Notes: generated by a model from the sequence alone, not told the origin. 64,000 bases of DNA from Sinomonas atrocyanea (GCF_001577305.1 NZ_CP014518.1:3596001-3660000), one strand, 5' to 3'; positions 53,440 to 62,795 are shown, counted from the first letter of the stretch. Numbers and translations are program-made.

Positions 53440-54531
53440 ATGACCGCACCCAGCGAGGCGGCCTCCGCCGCCGACGAGGTCCTCTTCGAGCGGCGGGGGC
53501 GGCTCGCCGTCGTCGTGCTCAACCGGCCCCGCACGGTCAACGCGCTCACCGCGGGGATGGCGGAGGCCATGCTCGCCCGGCTCACCGAGTGGGCGGCGGA
53601 CGACGCCGTCGAGACCGTCCTCGTGCGCGGCGCCGGCGAGCGAGGCCTGTGCGCGGGCGGGGACATCGTGGCGATCTACCGGGACATGCAGGGCGGCGGC
53701 CGCGCCACCGAGGACTTCTGGGCCACCGAGTACCGGCTCAACTCCCTCATCAGCCGCTACCCGAAGCCCTACGTGGCGTTCATGGACGGGCTCGTGCTCG
53801 GCGGCGGGGTGGGGGTCTCGGTGCACGGCTCGCACCGGGTCGTGACGGAACGGACGCGGATGGGCATGCCGGAGACCACGATCGGGTTCGTCCCGGACGT
53901 GGGCGGCACGCTCCTGCTCGCCAACGCCCCCGGCGAGTCCGGCACGCACGCTGCGCTGACCGGCGCGCACCTCGACGGCGCGGACGCGCTGCACCTCGGC
54001 CTCGCGGACTTCTTCGTCCCGTCCGCCCGGCTGTGCGAGCTCGCCAAGGCGCTCGAGACGGAGCCGGCGGACGACGCCGTGGCGCGCCTCGCCGTCGAGC
54101 CTCCCCTCTCGGAACTCGCGGAACAGCGGGGCTGGATCGACGAGGCGTACGCGTCGGAGGACGCCGAGGAGATCGTGCGCCGGCTGAAGGCGAGCCCCGT
54201 CGCGGCGGCGTGGGAGACGGCGGCGACGATCGAGGCGAAGTCACCGCTGGCGGTGAAGGTCACGCTCGCCGCGCTGCGCCGCGCCCGGGCGCGCGGCCCC
54301 GTCCCCGGAGCGCTCGAGGCGGCGCTCGACACGGAGTACCGCATCGGCCTCCGCCTGCTCGCCGGGCACGACTTCCGCGAGGGGATTCGGGCCCAGGTCA
54401 TCGACAAGGACCGCAGCCCCCGCTGGAGCCCGCCGACCCTCGCCGAGGTGGGGCAGGAGGACGTCGAGGCGTGCTTCGCCCCGCTCGAGGAGGACGAGCT
54501 GGGCCTCGCCGCACGGGTGGCGGCCCTGTGA
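53440..54531 (+). CDS. 3-hydroxyisobutyryl-CoA hydrolase (enoyl-CoA hydratase superfamily)
   Basis: The 363-residue protein is a crotonase-fold enzyme of the HIBYL-CoA hydrolase subgroup, which frees 3-hydroxyisobutyrate from its CoA ester in valine breakdown. The oxyanion loop is GLCAGGDIVAIYRDMQGG, the second glycine-rich loop GLVLGGGVGVSVHGSHRV, and ETTIGFVPDVGGT holds the acidic residue typical of the hydrolase group. The gene starts at the base after the mmsA stop, so the two are coupled, and mmsB follows with a 31-bp gap. An ordinary enoyl-CoA hydratase is the alternative. Confidence 0.9.
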   Translation: MTAPSEAASAADEVLFERRGRLAVVVLNRPRTVNALTAGMAEAMLARLTEWAADDAVETVLVRGAGERGLCAGGDIVAIYRDMQGGGRATEDFWATEYRLNSLISRYPKPYVAFMDGLVLGGGVGVSVHGSHRVVTERTRMGMPETTIGFVPDVGGTLLLANAPGESGTHAALTGAHLDGADALHLGLADFFVPSARLCELAKALETEPADDAVARLAVEPPLSELAEQRGWIDEAYASEDAEEIVRRLKASPVAAAWETAATIEAKSPLAVKVTLAALRRARARGPVPGALEAALDTEYRIGLRLLAGHDFREGIRAQVIDKDRSPRWSPPTLAEVGQEDVEACFAPLEEDELGLAARVAAL

Positions 54532-54562
54532 CCCGCCAGCACGAGACCGAAGGAGACAGACC

Positions 54563-55486
54563 ATGAGTGAGCCGTCCGCATCCGGAACCATCGCCTTCCT
54601 CGGCCTCGGCCATATGGGCGCCCCCATGGCGGTGAACCTCCTCAAGGCCGGCTACACGGTGGTGGGCTACGACCCCGTCCCCGCGGCCGCGGACGCCGCA
54701 CGGTCCCATGGCATCCCCCTCGCGGAGACGGCCGCCGAGGCCGTGGCCGGGGCGGCGATCGTCCTGACCATGCTCCCGAGCGGGCGCCACGTGCTCGATG
54801 CCTACCGCGGCAGCGAGGGCCAGCCCGGCCTCCTGGCCGTGGCCGCGCCGAACACGCTCTTCCTCGACTGCTCCACGATCAACGTCACCGAGGCGCAGGA
54901 GGCCGCCGAGGCGGCGGTCGCCGCCGGACACCGCTCGGTGGACGCCCCGGTCTCCGGCGGGGTGGTCGGCGCCGAGGCGGCCACGCTGACGTTCATGGTC
55001 GGGGGCGAGGACGACGACGTCGCGGTGGTCCGGCCGATCCTCGAGACGATGGGCAAGCGGGTGGTCCACTGCGGAGCGCACGGCCTGGGCCAGGCGGCGA
55101 AGGTGTGCAACAACATGATCCTGGGCGTGTCCATGATCGCGGTGAGCGAGGCGTTCGTGCTCGGCGAGAAGCTCGGGCTCACGCACGAGGCCCTCTTCGA
55201 CGTCGCCGCTCACGCCTCCGGGCAGTGCTGGGCGCTGACCACCAACTGCCCCGTCCCGGGGCCCGTGCCGACGAGCCCCGCCAACCGCGGCTACCAGCCC
55301 GGATTCGCCGGGGCACTCATGGCCAAGGACCTCCGTCTGGCCGTCAACGCGCTCGAGCACACCGGCGTGGCGGCGGAGATGGGCCAGCTCGCGTCCCGGA
55401 TCTACGACTCCTTCGTGGAGCACGGCGGCGCAGGCACCGACTTCTCGGGCATCATCACCACGATCCGCGAGCAGTCCGAGGCCTGA
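54563..55486 (+). CDS. mmsB: 3-hydroxyisobutyrate dehydrogenase
   Basis: MmsB oxidises 3-hydroxyisobutyrate to methylmalonate semialdehyde, which mmsA then consumes. The 307-residue protein has the Rossmann start FLGLGHMGAPMAVNLLKAGY, the substrate loop DAPVSGGVVGAEAATLTFMV and the catalytic lysine in GQAAKVCNNMILGVSMIAV. It differs from glxR at 6.0 kb in that the insertion TTNCPVPGPVPTSPANRGY near residue 225 is typical of 3-hydroxyisobutyrate enzymes. AAGGAGA precedes the start. Confidence 0.93.
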   Translation: MSEPSASGTIAFLGLGHMGAPMAVNLLKAGYTVVGYDPVPAAADAARSHGIPLAETAAEAVAGAAIVLTMLPSGRHVLDAYRGSEGQPGLLAVAAPNTLFLDCSTINVTEAQEAAEAAVAAGHRSVDAPVSGGVVGAEAATLTFMVGGEDDDVAVVRPILETMGKRVVHCGAHGLGQAAKVCNNMILGVSMIAVSEAFVLGEKLGLTHEALFDVAAHASGQCWALTTNCPVPGPVPTSPANRGYQPGFAGALMAKDLRLAVNALEHTGVAAEMGQLASRIYDSFVEHGGAGTDFSGIITTIREQSEA

Positions 55487-55609
55487 CCCCTCCCCGCTGG
55501 CCGCGGTGACCAAATGCCCTGTCCGCCCCGCCGCCCCGGGAGGACCGTGGACGCAAGGGCTGCGGGCGGACTGGGGCGGGCCGCCTGTACTGCGCAGGAG
55601 GAGCCGGAC

Positions 55610-56068
55610 GTGACCAAGGGAATCATCACCAGGACGTGGATCTGGGGCATCATCGGCATGGGGATCGGCCTCGTGGTCGGCGGGGTGGCCACGGCCATCA
55701 TGCTCGCCTACGGCGGGACGTACGTGAATGCGCGCAGCGGCAGCGGCTACGACTTCGTGCCGACGCCCGGCGGGACCTTCTGGTCCACGGTGGTGTTCAT
55801 CTGCGTGGGCGGGCTCATTGCGCTCGGCGGCATCATCGCCCAGTTCGTGGCCTGGGTCGGAGCCCTGGTGAACTCCTACCAGCTGCCGGACAAGATGTGG
55901 TTCCTGCTGACCCTGCTCCTGGGACTGACCGGCTTCGGGCTCGTCGTCATGATCGTGTACCTCATCGCAGCGCCCGAGGGCTACCCGGGGAAGGCCCGGA
56001 CCGAGGCTGGCGGTGCAGGCGCAGCGTACCCCGCCCCGCCCGAGGATCCGTACCCCCGCACCGCCTGA
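55610..56068 (+). CDS. small hypothetical membrane protein with three helices
   Basis: The 152-residue protein has three hydrophobic segments (WIWGIIGMGIGLVVGGVATA, VFICVGGLIALGGIIAQFVA and FLLTLLLGLTGFGLVVMIVY) and a short Pro/Ala-rich tail. The GTG at 55610 has GGAGGAG upstream, and the 32-residue extension reaching 55514 has no family support. The gene ends in a 14-bp tandem repeat whose first unit overlaps the stop codon. No function is known to me. Confidence 0.75.
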   Translation: MTKGIITRTWIWGIIGMGIGLVVGGVATAIMLAYGGTYVNARSGSGYDFVPTPGGTFWSTVVFICVGGLIALGGIIAQFVAWVGALVNSYQLPDKMWFLLTLLLGLTGFGLVVMIVYLIAAPEGYPGKARTEAGGAGAAYPAPPEDPYPRTA

Positions 56069-56122
56069 AGCTGACCTCCAGAAGCTGACCTCCAGAAGCT
56101 GACCTCCAGGAGCTGACCTCCA
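56067..56122. repeat. 14-bp tandem repeat, four units
   Basis: Four head-to-tail copies of GAAGCTGACCTCCA (the fourth with A to G) span 56067-56122, and a partial unit follows. The first unit includes the last two bases of the membrane-protein stop codon. On the minus strand the units read TGGAGGTCAGCTTC. Its slippage-prone structure makes copy-number change between strains likely. Confidence 0.88.
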
Positions 56123-56144
56123 GAAGGGACGGCGGCCGCCGGGG

Positions 56145-56651
56145 TCACTCGGTGAAGTCGCCGGCCTCGCGGCGGAAGTCGCCGAGGATGCGCAGGAGCG
56201 CCTCCACGTCCTCGCCCGTGAACCCGGACCGGCCGAACACCTCGGCGTTGAGCGCCACCGTGGCCTTCTCCGCGAGCGCCCGGCCGCTGTCGGTGAGCTC
56301 GATGAGTGTGGTGCGCCCGTCGGTGGGGTGCGGGGTGCGCGTGACGTACCCCGCGCCCTCGAGCCGGTCCACCGCGTTGGTCACGGAGGTGGGGTGCACC
56401 TGCAGGAGCGCACTGGCCTTGCTCATGGGCAGCGCACCGGTGCGGGCGAAGCTGAGCAGCGCGAGCATCTCGTACCGCGCGAACGTGAGTCCGAGGGGTT
56501 TGAGCACGTCCTCGATGCGGCCGATGAGGATCTGCTGGGTCCGCATGATCGCGGTGATGGCGGCCATGGGCGCCGCGACGTCCGCCCATCCGTTCCGTTC
56601 CCAGTTGCGCCGGGCGTCGGCGATCGGGTCGCGGGGAAGCGGGGCGCCCAT
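56145..56651 (-). CDS. MarR family transcriptional regulator
   Basis: The 168-residue protein has a winged helix-turn-helix: YEMLALLSFARTGALPMSKA, LLQVHPTSVTNAVDRLEGAG and the wing YVTRTPHPTDGRTTLIELTD. MarR proteins often repress catabolic genes and respond to small acids or acyl-CoAs. It is next to the acyl-CoA synthetase gene and between the two genes that share the operator-like sequence (51.9 and 58.5 kb), so it is a candidate for their control. It starts 30 bp from the acyl-CoA synthetase end on the same strand. Confidence 0.9.
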   Translation of the reverse strand: MGAPLPRDPIADARRNWERNGWADVAAPMAAITAIMRTQQILIGRIEDVLKPLGLTFARYEMLALLSFARTGALPMSKASALLQVHPTSVTNAVDRLEGAGYVTRTPHPTDGRTTLIELTDSGRALAEKATVALNAEVFGRSGFTGEDVEALLRILGDFRREAGDFTE

Positions 56652-56681
56652 GGTCCTCCTGTCACAGCCTGGATCTGCTGG

Positions 56682-58418
56682 CTAGTCTCTCAGAGACGGG
56701 AAGTCGGCCTCGGCGTACTCGATGCCGTACCCGCCGGCCCCCGTCGCCTCGGCCCCGGAGTGCCGCACCTGCTCGGTGTGGCGCAGCTCGACCCGACGGA
56801 TCTTGCCCGAGATGGTCTTGGGCAGCTCACTGAACTCGATTCGGCGGATCCGCTTGAACGGGGCCAGCTGCGTGCGGCAGTAGCGCAGGATCTCCTCGGC
56901 GATTTCGGGCCCGGGCTCATAGCCGCCGGCGAGCACCACGAACGCCTTCGGCACCGAGAGCCGCACCTCGTCGGGGGACGGCACCACGGCGGCCTCGGCG
57001 ACGGCCGGATGCTCGATGAGCACGCTCTCGAGCTCGAACGGGGAGAGCCGGTAGTCGGAGGACTTGAACACGTCGTCGCCCCGGCCCACGTAGGTGATCA
57101 CGCCGTCCGCGTCCCGCGCGGCCATGTCGCCCGTGTGGTAGTAGCCGCCGCGGAAGGCGTCGGCGGTCTTCTCGGGATCGCCGTAGTAGCCCTTCATGAG
57201 CCCCACGGGGCGGGGATCGAGGCGGAGGCAGAGCTCGCCGTCGTCGATCTCCTCGCCGGTGGCGGGGTCCACGAGGACGACGTCGTAGCCCGGCAGCGGG
57301 CGTCCCATCGCGCCGACGGTGACGGGCTGGCCGGGGGTGTTGGCGACCTGAACGGTGGTCTCGGTCTGGCCGAAGCCGTCGCGGATGGTCACGCCCCAGG
57401 CCTTGCGCACCTGGCCGATGACCTCGGCGTTGAGCGGCTCGCCGGCCGAAACCACCTTCCGCGGAGGGGTCTGCAGCTGGGCCAGGTCGGACTGGATGAG
57501 CATGCGCCACACGGTGGGCGGGGCGCAGAAGCTCGTGACGCCCTCGCGGCCCATCTGCTCCATGAGGGCGGAGGCGTCGAAGCGGTCGTAGTTGTAGATG
57601 AACACGGTCGCCTCGGCGATCCACGGCGCGAAGACGTTGGACCATGCGTGCTTGGCCCAGCCGGGCGAGGCGACGTTGAGGTGGACGTCGCCTGGCTCGA
57701 GGCCGATCCAGTACATCGTCGAGAGGTGCCCCACGGGATAGGAGACGTGGGTGTGCTCCACGAGCTTGGCCCGGGAGGTGGTGCCGGAGGTGAAGTACAG
57801 CAGGAGCGTCTCGTCGGCCGCGGTCGGCACGTCCGGGGTGAAGTCGGCGCCGGCCCCGGCCGAGTCCGCATAGTCGAGGGCGTCGCGCTCGGGGGCCGCA
57901 GCCGCGCCAGTGTCCCCGATGACGATCAGGCGGTAGGCGCCGGGGACGTCGTCGAACTTGCGCGCGTTGGCCCCGCCGACGGCAACCCAGTGGGCCCCGC
58001 CCCGCTCCACGCGGTCCTCGAGGTCCCGGCGGCCCATGAGCGTGGTGGTGGGGATCATCACGACGCCGAGCTTGATCCCGGCGAGCATCAGCTCCCAGAG
58101 CTCCACCTGGTTGCCGAGCATGATGATCATGCGGTCGCCGCGGCACACCCCCTGGCCGCGGAGCCAGGCGGCCACCTGGGACGACCGGGCCGAGAGCTCG
58201 GCGAACGTGCGCCGGGTCGAGCTGCCGTCCTGTTCGACGATCACGAGGGCGGGCTGGCTCCCGCGCACCGGATCGGAGCCCAGGGCGTCGAACCAGTCGA
58301 GGGCGAAATTGAACTCCGTGAAGCGGGGCCAGGCGAAGTCCGCGTGGGCCCGGGCGTAGTCCTCGCGGAGCTCGAGCAGCCTGTCGCGCGCAGCCCTGAA
58401 GTCGTCGGTGACAGTCAT
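56682..58418 (-). CDS. AMP-binding acyl-CoA synthetase
   Basis: The 578-residue ligase activates a short or medium-chain acid, such as propionate or isobutyrate, to its CoA ester. The AMP-binding motif is TLLLYFTSGTTSRAKLVEHT, the hinge GQTETTVQVANTPGQPVTVG and the C-terminal lysine in KTISGKIRRVELRH. Its promoter carries the operator shared with mmsA, so it likely belongs to the same valine/short acyl regulon. It is divergent from the acyl-CoA dehydrogenase, and the MarR gene follows. Confidence 0.9.
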   Translation of the reverse strand: MTVTDDFRAARDRLLELREDYARAHADFAWPRFTEFNFALDWFDALGSDPVRGSQPALVIVEQDGSSTRRTFAELSARSSQVAAWLRGQGVCRGDRMIIMLGNQVELWELMLAGIKLGVVMIPTTTLMGRRDLEDRVERGGAHWVAVGGANARKFDDVPGAYRLIVIGDTGAAAAPERDALDYADSAGAGADFTPDVPTAADETLLLYFTSGTTSRAKLVEHTHVSYPVGHLSTMYWIGLEPGDVHLNVASPGWAKHAWSNVFAPWIAEATVFIYNYDRFDASALMEQMGREGVTSFCAPPTVWRMLIQSDLAQLQTPPRKVVSAGEPLNAEVIGQVRKAWGVTIRDGFGQTETTVQVANTPGQPVTVGAMGRPLPGYDVVLVDPATGEEIDDGELCLRLDPRPVGLMKGYYGDPEKTADAFRGGYYHTGDMAARDADGVITYVGRGDDVFKSSDYRLSPFELESVLIEHPAVAEAAVVPSPDEVRLSVPKAFVVLAGGYEPGPEIAEEILRYCRTQLAPFKRIRRIEFSELPKTISGKIRRVELRHTEQVRHSGAEATGAGGYGIEYAEADFPSLRD

Positions 58419-58457
58419 CGCCTCGCCTTTCCGTCCTAGTGATCTCCGTCACGGTGA

Positions 58458-58485
58458 AATATAGTTGGACTTCCTAGGGTTTGAA
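58458..58485 (-). promoter_or_regulatory. acyl-CoA synthetase promoter with the 17-bp operator-like sequence
   Basis: On the minus strand TTCAAA (58480-58485) and TATATT (58458-58463) are 16 bp apart. CTAGGAAGTCCAACTAT (58461-58477 read backward) lies in the spacer and runs into the -10 box, exactly as in the mmsA promoter. The divergent acyl-CoA dehydrogenase start (58510) lies 33 bp on the other side, so the site could also affect that gene. Confidence 0.62.
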
Positions 58486-58509
58486 CAGCGCCGCGATGAA
58501 GAGGTCCCC

Positions 58510-59712
58510 ATGCTCCACGCACCAGCAACGCTCCGCCCGGCCCCCGCGCCCGAGGTCCCCTTCCCGGACGCGGACCTCATGCATGTGACGGACCTGCTCT
58601 CCCCAGCGGAGCGGGAGCGGTTCGCCGAGCTGCGGGAGGTCCTCCAGCGTGAGGTCCGGCCCCTGACGGCCCCCTTCTGGAACCGCGAGGAGTTCCCGTT
58701 CGAACTCCTCCCGAAGCTCGCGTCCCTGGGCCTCGGCCAGCTGCAGACGGACGGCTCCTCGCGCCTGTTCCAAGGGCTCGCGTACATGGAGGCCGCGCGC
58801 GCCGACGTCTCCCTGTCCGCGCTCGTGGGGATCCACAACGAGCTCGTGGTGGGCATGGTCCACGACCTCGGCTCCGAGGAGCAGAAGCGGCGCTGGCTGC
58901 CGGGCCTCGAGTCGTTCACCTCCCTCGGCGCCTTCGCGCTCACCGAGCCGGAGCACGGCTCGGACATCGCCGGCGGCCTCGCCACGACCGCGACGCGCGA
59001 CGGCGACGGCTGGCTCCTGCACGGGGCGAAGCGGTGGATCGGGGCCGGCACCATCGCCGACTTCGTCCTCGTCTGGGCGCGCGACACGGCCGACGGCGCG
59101 GTCAAGGCGTTCCTCGTCGAGACCGACCGGCCCGGCTTCACCGCCACGAAGATCGCGAACAAGATCGGGCTGCGCATCATGCAGAACGCGGACCTGGTGC
59201 TGGACGGGGTCCGGGTGCCTGAGGCGAACCTGCTGCCGGGCGCCACGGCGTTCGACCGCGCCAACGACCTCCTGCGGGACTCCCGCGCCTGGGTGGGCTG
59301 GCAGGCCGCGGGGATCCAGCTCGCCGCGTTCGACATCGCCCGGGCGTACGCGCTCGAGCGGATGCAGTTCGGCAGGCCGCTCGCCGGCTTCCAGCTCGTC
59401 CAGCAGCAGCTCTCCGAGATCCTCGGCAACGCCCAGGCCTCCCTGTCCCTCATGGTCGAGCTCGCCCGCATCCAGGAGGCCGGGCGCCTCGAGATGGCGC
59501 AGTCCGCGATGGCGAAGGCGACCACCACCCGGCTCGCCCGCTCCTCGGTGGCCATGGGACGCTCGCTCCTGGGCGGCAACGGCATCACGACGGACTACGA
59601 GATGGCGAAGCTGTTCGGCGACGCCGAGGTCCTCTACACGTACGAGGGCACCTACGAGATCAACTCGCTCATCGTGGGCCGGGCCGTGACGGGGGCCTCC
59701 GCGTTCGTCTGA
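58510..59712 (+). CDS. acyl-CoA dehydrogenase
   Basis: The 400-residue FAD enzyme oxidises an acyl-CoA at alpha-beta, probably isobutyryl-CoA or another branched or short chain given the neighbours. Motifs: FALTEPEHGSDIAGGLATTA in the substrate/FAD loop, LVGIHNELVVGMVHDLGSEE, and the C-terminal base region VLYTYEGTYEINSLIVGRA, where the glutamate in YEGT is the expected catalytic base. The start at 58510 has GAAGAGG before it; an earlier in-frame codon at 58465 would overlap the operator and lacks support. Confidence 0.93.
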   Translation: MLHAPATLRPAPAPEVPFPDADLMHVTDLLSPAERERFAELREVLQREVRPLTAPFWNREEFPFELLPKLASLGLGQLQTDGSSRLFQGLAYMEAARADVSLSALVGIHNELVVGMVHDLGSEEQKRRWLPGLESFTSLGAFALTEPEHGSDIAGGLATTATRDGDGWLLHGAKRWIGAGTIADFVLVWARDTADGAVKAFLVETDRPGFTATKIANKIGLRIMQNADLVLDGVRVPEANLLPGATAFDRANDLLRDSRAWVGWQAAGIQLAAFDIARAYALERMQFGRPLAGFQLVQQQLSEILGNAQASLSLMVELARIQEAGRLEMAQSAMAKATTTRLARSSVAMGRSLLGGNGITTDYEMAKLFGDAEVLYTYEGTYEINSLIVGRAVTGASAFV

Positions 59713-59778
59713 CGATTGCTCCGGGCCGGAGCGGGTATGCCGAAGGCATCCGAACCGCCACCGATCCCGGAGGAAGCC

Positions 59779-62238
59779 ATGACGCGTGTGGACCGTATCG
59801 CCGAGCCCTGGGGAACCCGGACGCCCTACGGACCGGGCGAGCCGTGGCCCGCACGGGTCGACACGCACCTCGACGGAGGCCTCAGCTCCGACGACGTGGA
59901 CCGATGGGTCCAGACCGCATCCCTCCTGCATTCCAACGGCGACGCGATGGACATCGCGGTGAAGGACGAGCGGATCGTGGGCGTGCGCGGCCGGCAGGGC
60001 GACCGGGTGAACCACGGCCGCCTCGGGGTCAAGGACCTCTACGGCTGGCAGGCCAACTCCTCCCCCGACCGCCTGACCAGGCCCCTGGTCCGCGAGGGCG
60101 GCCGCCTCGTCGAGACTGACTGGGACACCGCGATGGGCAGGATCGTAGAGCGGACCCAGCAGCTCCTCGCCGAGCAGGGCCCGAGCGCGGTGGGCTTCTA
60201 CACGACCGGGCAGCTCTTCGCCGAGGAGTACTACACGCTCGGCGTCCTCGCCCACGGCGGGATCGGGACGAACCACGTAGACGGCAACACCCGCCTCTGC
60301 ACCGCCACCGCCGCAGCGGCGCTCAAGGAGTCCTTCGCGAGCGACGGCCAGCCCGGCTCGTACACCGACGTCGACCACGCGGACGTGATCGCGCTCTACG
60401 GGCACAACGTCGCCGAGACGCAGAGCGTGCTGTGGATGCGGATGCTGGACCGGCTCGCCGGCCCGAACCCGCCCCAGGTCATCTGCGTCGACCCGCGCCC
60501 CACGGAGGTGGCCCGCCACGCGACGGTTCACCTCGCGCCGCTGCCCGGCACCAACGTGGCCCTCATGAACGGGCTGCTGCACGAGATCATCGCCAACGAC
60601 TGGGTGGACCACGACTACATCGAGGCCCACACGGTCGGCTTCGACGAGCTCGTGAAGCAGGTCCAGGACTGCACGCCGGAGGCCGCCGCGCAGATCTGCG
60701 ACGTGCCCGCCGAGCAGATCCGGGAGGCCGCCGCGATCCTGGGCCGCGCGGAGCGGCTCCTCTCCACCGTCCTGCAGGGCTTCTACCAGTCGAACCAGGC
60801 CACCGCCGCCTCGGTCCAGGTGAACAACATCAACATCATCCGTGGGATGCTCGGGCGGCCTGGCTGCGGGATCCTGCAGATGAACGGCCAGCCGACGGCC
60901 CAGAACACCCGCGAATGCGGGGGCGACGGCGATCTGCCCGCCTTCCGCAACTGGTCCAACGACGAGCACGTGAAGGACCTCGCGAAGGTCTGGAACGTGG
61001 ACCCGATGGAGATCCCGCACTACTCGCCGCCCACCCACGTGATGCAGATGATGCGATACGCCGAGGACGGCTCGATCCGGATGCTGTGGGTCAGCGGGAC
61101 GAACCCTGCGGTCTCCCTGCCCGAGCTGCCCCGGGTCCGCTCGATCCTGTCGCAGGAGCGGCTGTTCCTCGTGGTCCAGGACATCTTCCTGTCCGAGACG
61201 GCCCAGCTCGCCGACGTCGTCCTCCCCGCCGCAACGTGGGGCGAGAAGACGGGGACATTCACCAACGTGGACCGCACGGTCCACCTGTCCGAGAAGGCCG
61301 TGGACCCGCCGGGTGAGGCCAGGCCCGATCTGGACATCTTCATTGACTACGCGCACCGGCTCGGCCTGAAGGACAAGGACGGCGCCCCGCTGGTGAAGTG
61401 GCACGACGCCGAGTCGGCGTTCGAGGCCTGGAAGGAGTGCAGCCGGGGCCGTCCCTGCGACTACAGCGGGATGACGTACGAGCTGCTCCGCGGCCGCTCG
61501 GGCATCCAGTGGCCGTGCACGGAGGAGCACCCCGACGGGACGGAGCGCCTGTACGAGGACGGGAAGTTCTTCAGCACCCCGGACTACTGCGAGAGCTACG
61601 GACGCGACCTCGTCACGGGTGCCCCGGTGGAGGCGACCGAGTACAGGGCGCTCAACCCGACGGGGAAGGCCATCCTCAGGGCCGCCGAGTACGTCCCCCC
61701 GCACGAGATTCCGAGCGAGGACTTCCCGTTCATCCTCATCACCGGCCGCACGCTCTACCACTTCCACACCAGGACCAAGACCGGCAGGGCACCCGAGCTC
61801 CAGGCCGCCGCCCCGGACGTCTGGGTCGAGCTGTCCGAGGCGGACGCCTCCGCCTTCGGCATCGGCGAGGGCGACCTCGTGACCGTCAGCAGCCCGAGGG
61901 GCTCGGTTCGGGCCGCGGCCCGCATCACGGGCATCCGCCGCGGCGTGGTCTTCCTACCGTTCCACTATGGCTACTGGGACACCGAGGGCGGCCACGCGCC
62001 GGACGGTGCGGGCCGGGCCGCGAACGAGCTGACCATCACCGACTGGGACGCCTGCTCCAAGCAGCCCATCTTCAAGACGGCCGCCGCGCGGATCGAGCGC
62101 ACGGCGGCCGGGCAGGAACCGGCCCCCGCGCCGACGACGACCGCCTCGGCCCCTGTCCGTCCCGCCGGTGCCCCGACGCGGGGACCGAGCGATGTGGACG
62201 AGGAACTCTCGGACCGGGCACCGGAGGTGGCGCTGTGA
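59779..62238 (+). CDS. molybdopterin oxidoreductase without the N-terminal Fe-S cysteines
   Basis: The 819-residue protein is a DMSO-reductase-family catalytic subunit. It has the pterin-binding regions YDVDHADVIALYGHNVAETQ-like (TDVDHADVIALYGHNVAETQ), NNINIIRGMLGRPGCGILQM and GRTLYHFHTRTKTGRAPELQ, and a candidate Mo ligand C174 in NTRLCTATAAAAL, as in assimilatory nitrate reductases. The usual CxxCxxxC for a 4Fe-4S cluster is missing: residues 45-62 read QTASLLHSNGDAMDIAVK. The substrate is not known. GGAGGAAG precedes the ATG, and the next gene overlaps its stop by four bases. Confidence 0.9.
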   Translation: MTRVDRIAEPWGTRTPYGPGEPWPARVDTHLDGGLSSDDVDRWVQTASLLHSNGDAMDIAVKDERIVGVRGRQGDRVNHGRLGVKDLYGWQANSSPDRLTRPLVREGGRLVETDWDTAMGRIVERTQQLLAEQGPSAVGFYTTGQLFAEEYYTLGVLAHGGIGTNHVDGNTRLCTATAAAALKESFASDGQPGSYTDVDHADVIALYGHNVAETQSVLWMRMLDRLAGPNPPQVICVDPRPTEVARHATVHLAPLPGTNVALMNGLLHEIIANDWVDHDYIEAHTVGFDELVKQVQDCTPEAAAQICDVPAEQIREAAAILGRAERLLSTVLQGFYQSNQATAASVQVNNINIIRGMLGRPGCGILQMNGQPTAQNTRECGGDGDLPAFRNWSNDEHVKDLAKVWNVDPMEIPHYSPPTHVMQMMRYAEDGSIRMLWVSGTNPAVSLPELPRVRSILSQERLFLVVQDIFLSETAQLADVVLPAATWGEKTGTFTNVDRTVHLSEKAVDPPGEARPDLDIFIDYAHRLGLKDKDGAPLVKWHDAESAFEAWKECSRGRPCDYSGMTYELLRGRSGIQWPCTEEHPDGTERLYEDGKFFSTPDYCESYGRDLVTGAPVEATEYRALNPTGKAILRAAEYVPPHEIPSEDFPFILITGRTLYHFHTRTKTGRAPELQAAAPDVWVELSEADASAFGIGEGDLVTVSSPRGSVRAAARITGIRRGVVFLPFHYGYWDTEGGHAPDGAGRAANELTITDWDACSKQPIFKTAAARIERTAAGQEPAPAPTTTASAPVRPAGAPTRGPSDVDEELSDRAPEVAL

Positions 62239-62717
62239 AGATCGGACTGGCGCTGAAGGAGCTCCACCGCTCGGAGGCGGAGCTCGCCCGCGAGCTGCTC
62301 AAGGTCTCGGACCGGCACAAGGTGGACCACGAGGTCTTCCACCTGGGCCGGGACCTCGCCCGGTGGTCCCAGGAGCACGTGGCCCTGATCGCCGAGATCG
62401 CCCACGGCTACGGCCAGGACCTCGACCCCGACGCCGGGGGCCCGCTCGGACCCCTCGAGCGGGCGGTGGAGAAGGGCAGCGAGCTCGCCGGGCGGACGAG
62501 CTCGCCCAGCCTCCTCATGCTGCGCGACCTCCGCGAGGTCTACATCAAGTCCGCCGGGGTGTCGGTGGACTGGGAGCTCCTCGCCCAGGCCGCGCAGGGG
62601 ATCAAGCACCGCGAGCTGCTCGCCCTCGCCCAGCGCTGCCACCCGGAGACCCTTCGGCAGATGCGGTGGGCGAACGGCAAGCTCAAGGAGAGCGCCACCC
62701 AGATCCTCGTCAGCTGA
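62235..62717 (+). CDS. helical partner protein of the molybdopterin oxidoreductase, unknown function
   Basis: The 160-residue protein is mostly helical, with histidines and acidic residues spaced as in ferritin-like bundles (SDRHKVDHEVFHLGRDLARW, LIAEIAHGYGQDL). Its GTG start overlaps the oxidoreductase stop by four bases, which indicates coupled translation and a likely complex. There is no membrane segment or signal peptide. It may be a chaperone or a metal-binding subunit; neither is shown. Confidence 0.7.
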   Translation: MKIGLALKELHRSEAELARELLKVSDRHKVDHEVFHLGRDLARWSQEHVALIAEIAHGYGQDLDPDAGGPLGPLERAVEKGSELAGRTSSPSLLMLRDLREVYIKSAGVSVDWELLAQAAQGIKHRELLALAQRCHPETLRQMRWANGKLKESATQILVS

Positions 62718-62795
62718 GGGGCTGCGGCCGGCCACGGCGCGACGCATGGCGGACGGCTCTGGCGCGCAGCGGCGTCGTATGCCTACGGTTCGGGG

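Noticed and set aside
58474..61767. A 1097-codon open frame on -
   Set aside because: It covers the acyl-CoA dehydrogenase and Mo oxidoreductase genes in the opposite strand and has the Arg/Gly/Val-rich composition of a shadow frame; no protein motif is seen.
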